Positions 6,260 to 13,555 of a stretch of 21,707 bases of DNA are shown in pieces. Origin of the DNA: JANQKX01 sp039028695 (lineage in GTDB: Bacteria; Pseudomonadota; Alphaproteobacteria; Kiloniellales; Kiloniellaceae). The notes under the pieces were generated by a model, which was not told the origin of the DNA, ran no database searches, and saw only the letters and a list, made by a program, of their open reading frames with translations. The DNA is taken from NCBI GenBank assembly GCA_039028695.1, contig JBCCHN010000085.1:1-21707 (forward strand), given 5' to 3'. How positions within the stretch are numbered: the first letter of the stretch is position 1; every line of letters begins with the position of its first letter. A program made the translations under genes and the position numbers.

Positions 6260-7666
6260 GTGGCCTTGCGGGCAAAGTACGATCTCATCATCATCGGTAG
6301 CGGTCCGGCCGGGCGGCGCGCCGCCATTCAAGCGGCCAAGCTGGGGCGTCAGGTTCTGGTGGTGGAGCGGGGCCGACGGGTAGGCGGCGTGTCGGTGCAC
6401 ACAGGCACCATCCCTAGCAAAACCCTTCGCGAGACGGTCCTGAACCTGGCCGGCTGGCGCGAGCGCGGCTTTTACGGCCGCGCCTATCGGGTCAAGCACG
6501 ACATTACCGCCCAGGACCTGCGCAACCGCCTGCACATCACCCTCACCCACGAAATCGAGGTGCTGGAGCTGCAGTTTGCCCGCAACAGGGTTGAAACCCT
6601 TAGGGGCACGGCAAGCTTCGCCGGCTCCAAGGAAATCCGGGTCATTGGGGATGAGGGCGAGGAGCATCACTTTACCGGGGAGAGGATCATTCTAGCCGTC
6701 GGCACCACGCCCTATCGACCCGACAACGTTCCCTTCGACGGAGAGTACATTCTGGACAGTGACGATATCTTGGATATGAAGCGCCTGCCCCGCACCTTGG
6801 CGGTGATCGGCGGCGGCGTGATCGGCATTGAATATGCGACCATCTTCAGCGCCCTGGATATCCCGGTTACCTTGATCGAATCCCGCGCCACCTTGTTGGA
6901 CTATACGGACCGGGAACTGATTGACGATTTTATTTACCAACTGCGCGACCGGGGCATGGTCTTGCGTCTGGGCTGCCATGTGGAAAAAATCGAGCGCGGG
7001 GAGAACGGGCCCTGCGTTATCACTCTCAAAAACAATCGCATCGTGCGCAGCGATGCTATTCTTTACGCGGCCGGGCGCAACGGGACTGTGAACTCGTTAA
7101 ACCTAGAAGCTTGCGGCCTGGTCGCGGATGACCGGGGTCGCCTGAACGTCGATAAGAATACCTTCCAGACCGATGTTCCCCATATCTACGCGGTGGGCGA
7201 TGTCATCGGATTTCCTAGCTTGGCCTCCACCTCAATGGAGCAAGGCCGCATCGCTGCCTGTCACGCCATGGGCGTGGAAGCCTCTCAACCGCCGGAATAT
7301 TTCCCTTATGGCATCTACGCTGTCCCGGAAATTTCCACCTGCGGTATGAGTGAGGAAGAGGTGCAGGAACGGGGCATCCCTTATGAATGCGGCATCGCCC
7401 GCTTTCGCGAAACCTCTCGCGGCCATATCATGGGTATCGACAGCGGCATGATGAAGATGATCTTTTCCCTTAAGACCCGCAGGCTGCTGGGCGCCCACAT
7501 CGTCGGCGAAGGGGCAACGGAACTCATCCACATCGGTCAAGCGGTTTTGAACCTGAAAGGCACCGTCGATTATTTTGTCGAGAACACTTTCAACTATCCG
7601 ACCCTGGCGGAGGCCTATAAAATCGCCGCATTGGATGCTTGGAACCGCATGCCCCAGGCCCAATAG
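6260..7666 (+). CDS. sthA: Soluble pyridine nucleotide transhydrogenase
   Basis: FAD-dependent soluble transhydrogenase (NADPH + NAD+ to NADP+ + NADH, EC 1.6.1.1), used to drain excess NADPH. The 468-residue protein has the FAD dinucleotide motif GSGPAG at 13-18, an NAD(P)-binding motif GGGVIGIE at 184-191, a second FAD motif ending YAVGDVIGFP, and the C-terminal dimerisation domain ending FNYPTLAEAYKIAAL. The key discriminator from lipoamide dehydrogenase is the redox site: GGVSVHTGTIPSK has Ser45 and Thr50 where that family has its two active cysteines. The catalytic His-Glu pair of disulfide reductases is also absent. The start is GTG at 6260 with GGAG at 6248-6251. It is followed after 10 nt by chaC and then a GST gene, so the three form a likely operon concerned with redox and thiol balance. 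Confidence 0.92.
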   Translation: MALRAKYDLIIIGSGPAGRRAAIQAAKLGRQVLVVERGRRVGGVSVHTGTIPSKTLRETVLNLAGWRERGFYGRAYRVKHDITAQDLRNRLHITLTHEIEVLELQFARNRVETLRGTASFAGSKEIRVIGDEGEEHHFTGERIILAVGTTPYRPDNVPFDGEYILDSDDILDMKRLPRTLAVIGGGVIGIEYATIFSALDIPVTLIESRATLLDYTDRELIDDFIYQLRDRGMVLRLGCHVEKIERGENGPCVITLKNNRIVRSDAILYAAGRNGTVNSLNLEACGLVADDRGRLNVDKNTFQTDVPHIYAVGDVIGFPSLASTSMEQGRIAACHAMGVEASQPPEYFPYGIYAVPEISTCGMSEEEVQERGIPYECGIARFRETSRGHIMGIDSGMMKMIFSLKTRRLLGAHIVGEGATELIHIGQAVLNLKGTVDYFVENTFNYPTLAEAYKIAALDAWNRMPQAQ

Positions 7667-7676
7667 GAGCCATGGC

Positions 7677-8330
7677 ATGTCGGTGACCCGCGAAAAGCTT
7701 AGCGCCAACAAGTATGCCGAAGAGGCAAAGGAAGTATCAGGTGTCACCGTTTTAACAGAGGCTGAACGGGATGCCACACGCCTGGAACTATTGAATGAAA
7801 TGGAGGCGGGCGAGGATGTTTGGGTTTTCGCCTATGGCTCGCTCATCTGGAACCCCGCCTTTCACTTTGCCGAAAAATGTCAGGGCCGACTCTACGGCTA
7901 TCATCGGTCATTTTGCCTCTATAGCTATTTTGCCCGCGGCACCCCGGCCATACCCGGCCTGGCGCTGGCTTTGGACCGGGGTGGCTCGTGCCAGGGCATG
8001 CTGTTTCGCATCGCTTCGGATTTGGTGGACAGCGAAACCAAGGTCATCTGGGCGCGGGAGATGTTCAGCGGTATCTATCGCCCGCTGTGGGTGCGCGTTC
8101 GCACGGGCACAGGCACGACCCGGGCCATCACCTTCGTGGCCGAGCGGAAGCGGCAAAATTACACCGGCGCCCTGCCCCTCAAACAGCAAGCTCAAATCAT
8201 CGCCCGTGCCCAAGGCCAACTGGGAAGCTGTACGGATTATCTAACCGCCACGGTCGCCTGCCTGGAAGAATTGAACATTCACGACCAGGGCCTGAGCACC
8301 CTGAACAAGCTCGTCAAATCAATCAGCTAA
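7677..8330 (+). CDS. chaC: Glutathione-specific gamma-glutamylcyclotransferase (ChaC family)
   Basis: ChaC-type enzyme that cleaves glutathione to 5-oxoproline and Cys-Gly (EC 4.3.2.7), a cytosolic thiol turnover step. In the 217-residue product the substrate-binding signature VFAYGSLIWNP is at 50-60, followed by GYHRSFCLYS and RGTPAIPGLALALDRGGSCQG, all characteristic of ChaC. The likely catalytic Glu is Glu128 in IWAREMFSG. The start is ATG 7677, preceded by AGGAG right after the transhydrogenase stop; an overlapping ATG at 7672 is out of frame. An open frame extends upstream to 7575 but overlaps the transhydrogenase and is not used. The N-terminal 45 residues are a little longer than the minimal domain. 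It sits between the transhydrogenase and a glutathione transferase, consistent with glutathione management. Confidence 0.9.
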   Translation: MSVTREKLSANKYAEEAKEVSGVTVLTEAERDATRLELLNEMEAGEDVWVFAYGSLIWNPAFHFAEKCQGRLYGYHRSFCLYSYFARGTPAIPGLALALDRGGSCQGMLFRIASDLVDSETKVIWAREMFSGIYRPLWVRVRTGTGTTRAITFVAERKRQNYTGALPLKQQAQIIARAQGQLGSCTDYLTATVACLEELNIHDQGLSTLNKLVKSIS

Positions 8331-8347
8331 CACTTTGAGGTTCTACC

Positions 8348-9277
8348 GTGCCGCCAATCCTGTTGCACCACTATCCCCAATCACCGGTTTCGGAAAAGGT
8401 CCGCGTCGCCCTGGGTATCAAAGGGCTTGCCTGGGGATCGGTCATCGTCCCGCGTATTCCGCCCAAGCCCGACCTGATGCCGCTGACCGGCGGCTATCGC
8501 CGGGCGCCGGTGCTGCAAATCGGCGCGGACATCTATTGCGACAGTCAGTGTATTTTGCGGGCCTTGGAGCGGCGCTTTCCTGAGCCCAGTTTCTTTCCCG
8601 GCGGGGACCACGGCTTGGCCTGGGGGTTGAGCCGCTGGAGCGACGGCGAACTTATGAACCTGGCTGTCCGTTTGGTCCTGGGCAGCGGTGCCGCCGAGCT
8701 GCCGCCGGACTTTGCGCGAGACCGGGCACGGCTTTATTTTGGCCCCGATGTTCAGGCGACTGACCTGGGCCCCGAGCTGCCCCATATCACCGGGCAAATT
8801 CGTGCCGCCATGGGTTGGCTGGAGGACGCCTTGGGCGGCAACCAAGGCTATTTGACCGGTGACCAACCCGGCCTGGCGGACGCCCTGGCCTATTACCTGG
8901 TATGGTTTCTGCGTGGACGCTGGGCCGAGGGGCCAGACTTCCTCGCGCAGTTCCCCCGCTTGGTTCAGTGGGAGAAGAAAGTGGCCGCCATCGGCCATGG
9001 CGAAGTCTCGGAGGTCTCCTCCCAAGAAGCTCTGGGGATTGCGCGGGGCAGCGATCCCGAGACGGGGCAACAGGCCGACCCCTTGGATCCACAGGGCCTG
9101 GAGCCGGGCATGAGGATTTCCGTCCTGCCCGACGTGGATGGGGGCGATCCCGCGGTGATGGGCCAGCTTCAGGCCTTGGACCGGGACAGCCTCTGCCTGA
9201 TCCGTGACGAACCTGCCGTGGGCAGGGTGGCCATCCATTTTCCCCGGGCCGGTTACCGGGTGTCTCTGCTGGATTAA
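8348..9277 (+). CDS. Glutathione S-transferase family protein with C-terminal extension
   Basis: A 309-residue GST-fold protein. The N-terminal thioredoxin-like domain starts LLHHYPQSPVSEKVR, with Ser12 the likely catalytic serine. The cis-proline loop RRAPVLQ (Pro54) and glutathione-binding Asp65-Ser66 (CDSQ) follow. The all-helical C-terminal domain spans about 90-215. Residues from about 225 to the end form an extra 80-residue segment (including LEPGMRISVLPD and LDRDSLCLIRDE) not part of a standard GST of about 200-230 aa; it looks like a small beta-rich domain. The start is GTG 8348 with GAGG at 8337-8340. It follows chaC by 17 nt and is probably the last gene of that operon. Its substrate is unknown. 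The stop codon lies inside the first unit of the 17-bp tandem repeat. Confidence 0.87.
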   Translation: MPPILLHHYPQSPVSEKVRVALGIKGLAWGSVIVPRIPPKPDLMPLTGGYRRAPVLQIGADIYCDSQCILRALERRFPEPSFFPGGDHGLAWGLSRWSDGELMNLAVRLVLGSGAAELPPDFARDRARLYFGPDVQATDLGPELPHITGQIRAAMGWLEDALGGNQGYLTGDQPGLADALAYYLVWFLRGRWAEGPDFLAQFPRLVQWEKKVAAIGHGEVSEVSSQEALGIARGSDPETGQQADPLDPQGLEPGMRISVLPDVDGGDPAVMGQLQALDRDSLCLIRDEPAVGRVAIHFPRAGYRVSLLD

Positions 9278-9391
9278 CGTTGCTCCTGCATCAACGTTGC
9301 TCCGGGATTAACGTTGCTCCGGGATTAACGTTGCTCCGGGATTAACGTTGCCCCTTAGTTAACGTTGCCCCTCAGTTAACGTTGCTCCGGG
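9273..9391. repeat. Seven tandem 17-bp repeats overlapping the GST stop codon
   Basis: Seven consecutive units of consensus ATTAACGTTGCTCCGGG: 9273-9289, 9290-9306, 9307-9323, 9324-9340, 9341-9357, 9358-9374 and 9375-9391. Units 3 and 4 are identical, unit 1 ends CTGC, unit 2 has ATCAAC, and units 5 and 6 carry GCCCC variants. The first unit contains the TAA of the GST gene. Each unit holds the palindrome AACGTT. Because 17 is not a multiple of three, the TAA triplets fall in all three reading frames. It looks like a slippage-generated minisatellite. Confidence 0.95.
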
Positions 9392-9479
9392 AATAAATTA
9401 GCCATCCACAAGAAAAACCTAGCGACAGCTGCGGCCCGCTGCGCTAGAACCCGGCTGAACACAGTTTTGGAGAGCCACC

Positions 9480-10274
9480 ATGTTCGATATGAGCGAGGGA
9501 CCGGTAAAGACACGGCGGGAACAGGGCATTTTGGAAGTGACCCTTGACCGGCCCAAGGCCAATGCCATTGATCTGGCCACCAGCCGCATCATGGGTGATG
9601 TGTTCCAAGCTTTTCGCGACGATCCGGATCTGCGGGTGGCCATCGTAACCGGGGGCGGGGAAAAGTTCTTCTGCGCCGGCTGGGACCTGAAGGCGGCGGC
9701 CGGCGGCGATGCGGTCGACGACGATTACGGCGTGGGCGGCTTCGGCGGTATGCAGGAGCTGAGAGACCTAAACAAACCCATTGTGGCGGCGGTCAACGGC
9801 ATCTGCTGCGGCGGTGGTTTCGAGCTGGCTCTGTCCGCCGACATCATCCTGGCCGCCGACCATGCCAGCTTTGCCCTACCGGAAATTCGCTCAGGGACAG
9901 TAGCCGACGCGGCAAGCGTCAAGCTGCCCAAGCGCATCCCTTATCACATCGCCATGGAGATGCTGCTGACGGGCCGCTGGCTCGATGTGGAGGAAGGACA
10001 CCGTTGGGGATTCGTCAACCGGATCATTCCGGCAGCCGACCTCCTGGATCAGGCCTGGGAGCTGGCTCGCCACTTGGAGTCGGGGCCGCCCTTGGTTTAT
10101 GCCGCCGCCAAGGAGATCATCCGCGAGGCTGAAGGCATGCGCTTCCAAGACGCCATGAACCGCATTACCCGGCGCCAATTCCGCACGGTGGACATGCTTT
10201 ATGCCAGCGAAGACCAGGCGGAAGGCGCCCGGGCCTTTGCCGAGAAACGCGACCCGGTTTGGAAAGGCCGCTGA
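9480..10274 (+). CDS. caiD: Carnitinyl-CoA dehydratase-like crotonase (CaiD)
   Basis: Enoyl-CoA hydratase/isomerase superfamily enzyme, 264 aa, very close in pattern to E. coli CaiD, which interconverts L-carnitinyl-CoA and crotonobetainyl-CoA (EC 4.2.1.149). Shared hallmarks read by eye: LEVTLDRPKANAID near the N-terminus, FRDDPDLRVAIVTGGGEKFF, AGWDLKAAA, NGICCGGGFELALSAD, and the ending FAEKRDPVWKGR. Oxyanion-hole segments are residues 63-71 and 107-114; the two candidate catalytic glutamates are Glu115 and Glu135 (FALPEIRSG). A difference from E. coli is SGTVADAASV at 138-147, where CaiD has a PD-GG segment, so substrate identity is not certain. ATG 9480 has GGAG with 7-nt spacing. No caiA/caiB/caiT neighbours are present. 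Its link to carnitine is family knowledge, and it might act on another betainyl-CoA. Confidence 0.85.
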   Translation: MFDMSEGPVKTRREQGILEVTLDRPKANAIDLATSRIMGDVFQAFRDDPDLRVAIVTGGGEKFFCAGWDLKAAAGGDAVDDDYGVGGFGGMQELRDLNKPIVAAVNGICCGGGFELALSADIILAADHASFALPEIRSGTVADAASVKLPKRIPYHIAMEMLLTGRWLDVEEGHRWGFVNRIIPAADLLDQAWELARHLESGPPLVYAAAKEIIREAEGMRFQDAMNRITRRQFRTVDMLYASEDQAEGARAFAEKRDPVWKGR

Positions 10275-10298
10275 GCCGATAGGATCGGTGCCCCTCAG
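10271..10298. terminator. Hairpin joining the stop codons of convergent genes
   Basis: CTGAG-CCGAT (10271-10280), loop AGG, ATCGG (10284-10288), then CTCAG (10294-10298) forms a two-part stem with a 5-nt bulge. The TGA of the CaiD-like gene and that of apt on the other strand lie in the opposing outer arms. It may act as a compact bidirectional terminator, though T-runs are absent. Confidence 0.4.
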
Positions 10299-10810
10299 GA
10301 ATCGTAGGAAATCAAGGTGGTGCAGGGGATATCCAGGCGGGCCTTTCCGTTCAGAAAGGCCAGCTCGATAATACAGGCAGACGCGGGCACCGTGCCACCG
10401 GCCTTGCGAATAAGCTGAGCGGCGGCATTCATAGTGCCGCCCGTGGCGAGGATGTCATCCAGCAACATCACCCTTTGGCCGGGCTGAACAGCATCATCGT
10501 GAATTTCGATGGTATCCTGGCCGTATTCCAGCTCGTAGGAATGGGGAATGGTGGCGCCTGGCAGCTTTCCCAGCTTGCGTACCATGATGAAGCCCAGCCC
10601 CATGCGTAGGGCCACCGGGGCCGCCACCAAAAAGCCCCGGGACTCGATGCCGGCCAAGACGTCGGGCTTGTACTCGGCGCAGATCTCCGCCAGGTGGTCC
10701 ACCGTATGGGACCAGGCCCCCGGATGAGCCAGGAGGGGCGAGATGTCGTAAAAAAGAATGCCCGGCTTGGGGAAGTCCGGGACGCCGCGGATGTGATCTT
10801 TGAGGTTCAT
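10295..10810 (-). CDS. apt: Adenine phosphoribosyltransferase
   Basis: Type I phosphoribosyltransferase for purine salvage: adenine + PRPP to AMP + pyrophosphate (EC 2.4.2.7), cytosolic homodimer. From ATG 10810 the protein is 171 residues, the normal length, and starts MNLKDHIRGVPDFPKPGILF, the typical Apt N-terminus. The adenine-site region GIESRGFLVAAPVA is at 54-67, and the PRPP-binding signature VMLLDDILATGGT lies at 114-126. A TTG at 10825 would add five residues but has no ribosome-binding site, and family starts favour the ATG. It converges on the CaiD-like gene with only 20 nt between stop codons. No functional link to its neighbours is evident; this is a housekeeping gene. Confidence 0.95.
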   Translation of the reverse strand: MNLKDHIRGVPDFPKPGILFYDISPLLAHPGAWSHTVDHLAEICAEYKPDVLAGIESRGFLVAAPVALRMGLGFIMVRKLGKLPGATIPHSYELEYGQDTIEIHDDAVQPGQRVMLLDDILATGGTMNAAAQLIRKAGGTVPASACIIELAFLNGKARLDIPCTTLISYDS

Positions 10811-11113
10811 TGGTTTTCCGCTCAACTAGGATTGACTGTGCCAGTGACACGCGAAAGGGGTCGCTAAGGCGATTCGGCGCCAAAAAACTGGCGGGGACAA
10901 AAGCATTCTCCGACGGCCTTTGCAACCGGCCATCCCGGCCCGACAAAGCATGCCCGCCCAGTCATGGACTTGAGCGCGTCGGATTCCGGACACCCCTTAG
11001 GTCCCACACCCCTTGCAATCGTCATCCCGGATTGATAGGACCGGAGGCGTTCCAGTCGCGGGTTCTCATCCCCGGCTTGGTCGTCCCCTTTTCGCCAAAA
11101 AAAAGGTGCAGCT
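10811..11113. other. Intergenic region between apt and the DapA-family gene
   Basis: These 303 bases separate two divergent genes and should hold both promoters, but no clear -35/-10 pair was found. Short CATCCCGG-like words occur three times (near 10935, 11025 and 11075) without forming a convincing palindrome. No open frame here has a ribosome-binding site or protein-like composition. An A-run with AAGG precedes the start at 11114. Confidence 0.4.
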
Positions 11114-12022
11114 ATGCAATTTGAAGGCATCTATCCCCCCGTCATGACTCCTTTCAACAGTGACCTCACAGTCGATTGGGATGGCTTCGCACGGCTTTTG
11201 GACTTCCTAATCGAGCAAGGGGTACACGGCCTGATCCTGGGCGGCACAACTGGTGAATTCTATGCCATGACCCGGGAGGAACGGATCGAGCAATTTAAGC
11301 GGGGCAAGGAAATCATTGCCGGGCGCCTGCCCATGATTGCCGGGGTCAACGCGCTTAATGCTGCAGAATGCCCCGACTATGCCCGCGCGGCAAGGGATGC
11401 GGGTGCCGACGCGCTGCTGGTGGCCGCCCCGCCCTATTCCCAGCCCACGCAGGAAGAATTGGCGGCCCATTGCCTCAAGATCGAAGCTGCGTCCGGTTTG
11501 CCGATCATGCTCTACAACTATCCGGGCCGGGTCGGCATGGAGATGGAAGAGGCCTTTTTGGACTTGGTTGCGGATCACAAAAATATCGTGGCTATCAAAG
11601 AGGCCAGCGGCGATATCAATCGGGTGCATCTGTTGGCAAACAATTACCCCAACCTGCAACTCAGCATCGGCGCGGAAGACCAAGCTTTAGAGTTCTTCGC
11701 CTGGGGCGCGCGGAGCTGGGTGAGCCCCATCCCAAACTTTTTGCCGATGCCGGTGGTTAAGCTCTATGAGGCTTGCGCCCTGGAGCGGGATTTCCAAAAG
11801 GGGCGCCGCTTGATGGAAACCTTGATGCCCATTACCACCATTTTGGAGCGCAGCGGCAAATACCTGCAATCCATCAAAGCCGCCGCGCGCTTTTTCGATC
11901 TGCCCGCCGGTCCGGTGCGCCCGCCCCTACAAGACTTGGAAGACGAAAAGGCGCTGGCCGACTTGCATCAGGTTTTGGACACAGCTCAAAAATCCGCGGC
12001 AGAGGTAATTGGAGCTCGTTAG
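11114..12022 (+). CDS. Dihydrodipicolinate synthase (DapA) family aldolase/lyase
   Basis: Class I Schiff-base aldolase of the DapA/NAL family, 302 aa (usual length), a TIM barrel. The GGTTGE motif at 43-48 binds the keto-acid carboxylate, Tyr134 in LYNYPGR is the proton-relay tyrosine, and Lys162 in VAIKEASGD is the Schiff-base lysine. The YNYPGR form, as opposed to YNVPSR, and the long C-terminal region are more typical of family members other than true DapA, such as sugar-acid or aromatic-pyruvate aldolases. I therefore give no symbol; lysine biosynthesis is possible but not favoured. The start at 11114 follows AAAAAAAGG with 7-nt spacing. The dehydrogenase gene begins 79 nt downstream on the same strand, so the two may be an operon acting on one substrate. 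The actual substrate cannot be told from sequence. Confidence 0.85.
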   Translation: MQFEGIYPPVMTPFNSDLTVDWDGFARLLDFLIEQGVHGLILGGTTGEFYAMTREERIEQFKRGKEIIAGRLPMIAGVNALNAAECPDYARAARDAGADALLVAAPPYSQPTQEELAAHCLKIEAASGLPIMLYNYPGRVGMEMEEAFLDLVADHKNIVAIKEASGDINRVHLLANNYPNLQLSIGAEDQALEFFAWGARSWVSPIPNFLPMPVVKLYEACALERDFQKGRRLMETLMPITTILERSGKYLQSIKAAARFFDLPAGPVRPPLQDLEDEKALADLHQVLDTAQKSAAEVIGAR

Positions 12023-12101
12023 TTTCCGAACTTTTAACTGTCCCCGTTTCCCAGACTGGATGAGAAGGGGTTAATGCCGATAGGAGCAGAGGACGCGGTC
12101 C

Positions 12102-13127
12102 ATGCGGTATTGGTCCTTCATTGATGCTTTTGGCTTCGACAACCTGAAACTCCGCCAAGCTGAGGTGCCGGCACCTGGGCCTCGTGATGTCCTTATCGAA
12201 ATGCGTGCCGCCTCCTTGAACTTTCGGGATCTGGTGGTTCTGCGCGGACAACATGGCAGGGCGGTGCAGCCGCCCTTGATTCCTCTCTCGGACGGCGTGG
12301 GGGTTGTGCGGCAGATCGGCGCCGAGGTACGAAACATCGCCGTGGGAGACCGTGTCTCTCCCTGTTTTTTTCAGAACTGGGCCGGGGGCACGCCCCCCGC
12401 CGATTTGGAAGTGGGCCGGCTGGGCGGGCCCCTGGACGGCGTGCTGGCCACCCATCGGGTCTTTCCCGCCAGCGGAGTGGTGCGGGTTCCCGAGCACCTT
12501 AGCGATGCCGAGGTCGCGACCTTGCCCTGCGCCGGCGTGACGGCATGGAGCGCGCTCAACCAGCCCACGTCGCTGGGTCCTGGTGAAAGTCTCTTGATCT
12601 TAGGATCCGGTGGCGTCGCCCTGATAGCCCTGCAGCTTGCTAAAGCCGTCGGGGTGCGAACCATCGTCACCACCTCCACGGCCGAGCGGGCTGAACACCT
12701 CAAGGCACTGGGGGCAGACCTGGTGATTGATCGATCCACCACACCGGATTGGGCAAAGGCCGTGCGCGCGACCACCGGAGGGCTGGGGTGCGACCGGGTT
12801 TTAGAGCTGGGCGGCGCGAAAACGCTTGGCGAGTCTCTCAAGGCCGTTAAAACGGGCGGCGCGGTGATCCTGATCGGAAACGTGACGGGGAACACCGCGG
12901 AATTGTTTTTGCCTACAGTCTTGACCCGCTGCTTGACTTTGCGGTCGGTCACCGTCGGCTCCCGTCAAGCCTTCGAAGCGCTGAATCAGGCGGTCTCTCA
13001 ACACAACTTGCACCCCGTCATCGGCAAGAGCTTTACCTTCGACGATGTCGCCGGGGCTTTCGCCGCCCTGGAGCAGCAGGCCGTTTTTGGCAAGATTTGC
13101 ATCTCGATTGGAGAGAGCTCCAATTGA
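12102..13127 (+). CDS. Zinc-independent medium-chain dehydrogenase/reductase
   Basis: NAD(P)-dependent oxidoreductase of the MDR superfamily (341 aa), of the quinone-reductase-like group often labelled NAD(P)-dependent alcohol dehydrogenase. The N-terminal GroES-like domain has SLNFRDLVVLRGQ and PLSDGVGVVRQIG. The catalytic zinc ligands of true alcohol dehydrogenases are absent: there is no Cys in the NFRD segment and no GHE motif. The Rossmann domain carries LLILGSGGVALIALQLAKA, with the glycine motif at 168-173. ATG 12102 is preceded by AGAGGA. It follows the DapA-family gene on the same strand. The last codons sit in a hairpin (ATTGGAG 13107-13113, CTCCAAT 13118-13124), and the stop codon lies in the first unit of a 16-bp tandem repeat. 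Substrate unknown. Confidence 0.87.
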   Translation: MRYWSFIDAFGFDNLKLRQAEVPAPGPRDVLIEMRAASLNFRDLVVLRGQHGRAVQPPLIPLSDGVGVVRQIGAEVRNIAVGDRVSPCFFQNWAGGTPPADLEVGRLGGPLDGVLATHRVFPASGVVRVPEHLSDAEVATLPCAGVTAWSALNQPTSLGPGESLLILGSGGVALIALQLAKAVGVRTIVTTSTAERAEHLKALGADLVIDRSTTPDWAKAVRATTGGLGCDRVLELGGAKTLGESLKAVKTGGAVILIGNVTGNTAELFLPTVLTRCLTLRSVTVGSRQAFEALNQAVSQHNLHPVIGKSFTFDDVAGAFAALEQQAVFGKICISIGESSN

Positions 13128-13167
13128 CGGGGATCCCAATTGACGGGAATCCCAATTGACGTGAAAA
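13120..13167. repeat. Three tandem 16-bp repeats overlapping the dehydrogenase stop codon
   Basis: Units of CCAATTGACGGGRATC lie at 13120-13135, 13136-13151 and 13152-13167. The first two differ at one base; the third diverges after ATTGACG. The dehydrogenase TGA is inside unit 1. With a 16-bp period, the three TGA triplets (13125, 13141, 13157) lie in three different frames. Each unit contains CAATTG, a palindrome. Confidence 0.9.
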
Positions 13168-13555
13168 GCGGGGCAAAAAGGAAAAGAAGGGGAGCCCACA
13201 GCTCGGCGGGTTAGGCGATAAAGAGACTCCCCCTCTTGCACTGATGCGCCTTACGGCGGGAGAACGCTTCGTCACTTCCCGAAAAACGCAAGAGCGCATA
13301 AGGATAACGCCCGAAGAGCCCATCGGTTCCAAGGAACCGAACGTGGACGCCGATTTCCATAAAAGGAGGCGGCGGCCCGCGCTGGCGTCTTAGCCTTAAT
13401 TTTCTATATGTGACCGGGGTAACATTCGCAGCCATCTTGGACGGTAAAGTTACCTTACGGAACGAAAGGGGAGCATCCCAAGGGGTTGCCGCCCAAAAGA
13501 AAATTGGACTGCACAAGGACCCATCGTCAAACGTGTCAAAAGTCTCTCACTCTCT
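13168..13555. other. Non-coding stretch with no confident gene
   Basis: No supported gene lies here. Short frames on both strands (plus 13244-13393, minus 13211-13516) lack ribosome-binding sites and family resemblance. Visible structure: a purine-rich run at about 13160-13195, and a palindrome GGTAA-AG-TTACC at 13443-13454 with an additional GGTAAC at 13418-13423, which could be operator half-sites. Confidence 0.4.

Noticed and set aside
8381..9238. A 285-codon minus-strand open frame opposite the GST gene
   Set aside because: Antisense shadow of a well-supported gene; its composition is Gln/Gly/Pro-rich and it has no family signature.
10930..11080. CATCCCGG-like words resembling the palindromic intergenic repeats seen in some Alphaproteobacteria
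   Set aside because: The words are present three times, but no matching complementary arm of useful length was found, so a repeat element cannot be claimed.
13244..13393. A 49-codon plus-strand frame (starts MRLTAGERF) in the gap after the dehydrogenase
   Set aside because: No ribosome-binding site, an Arg-run near the end and no resemblance to a known small protein. Conservation data would be needed to reconsider.
13211..13516. A 101-codon minus-strand frame in the same gap
   Set aside because: No ribosome-binding site, an unnatural mix of residues, and overlap with palindromic sequence.
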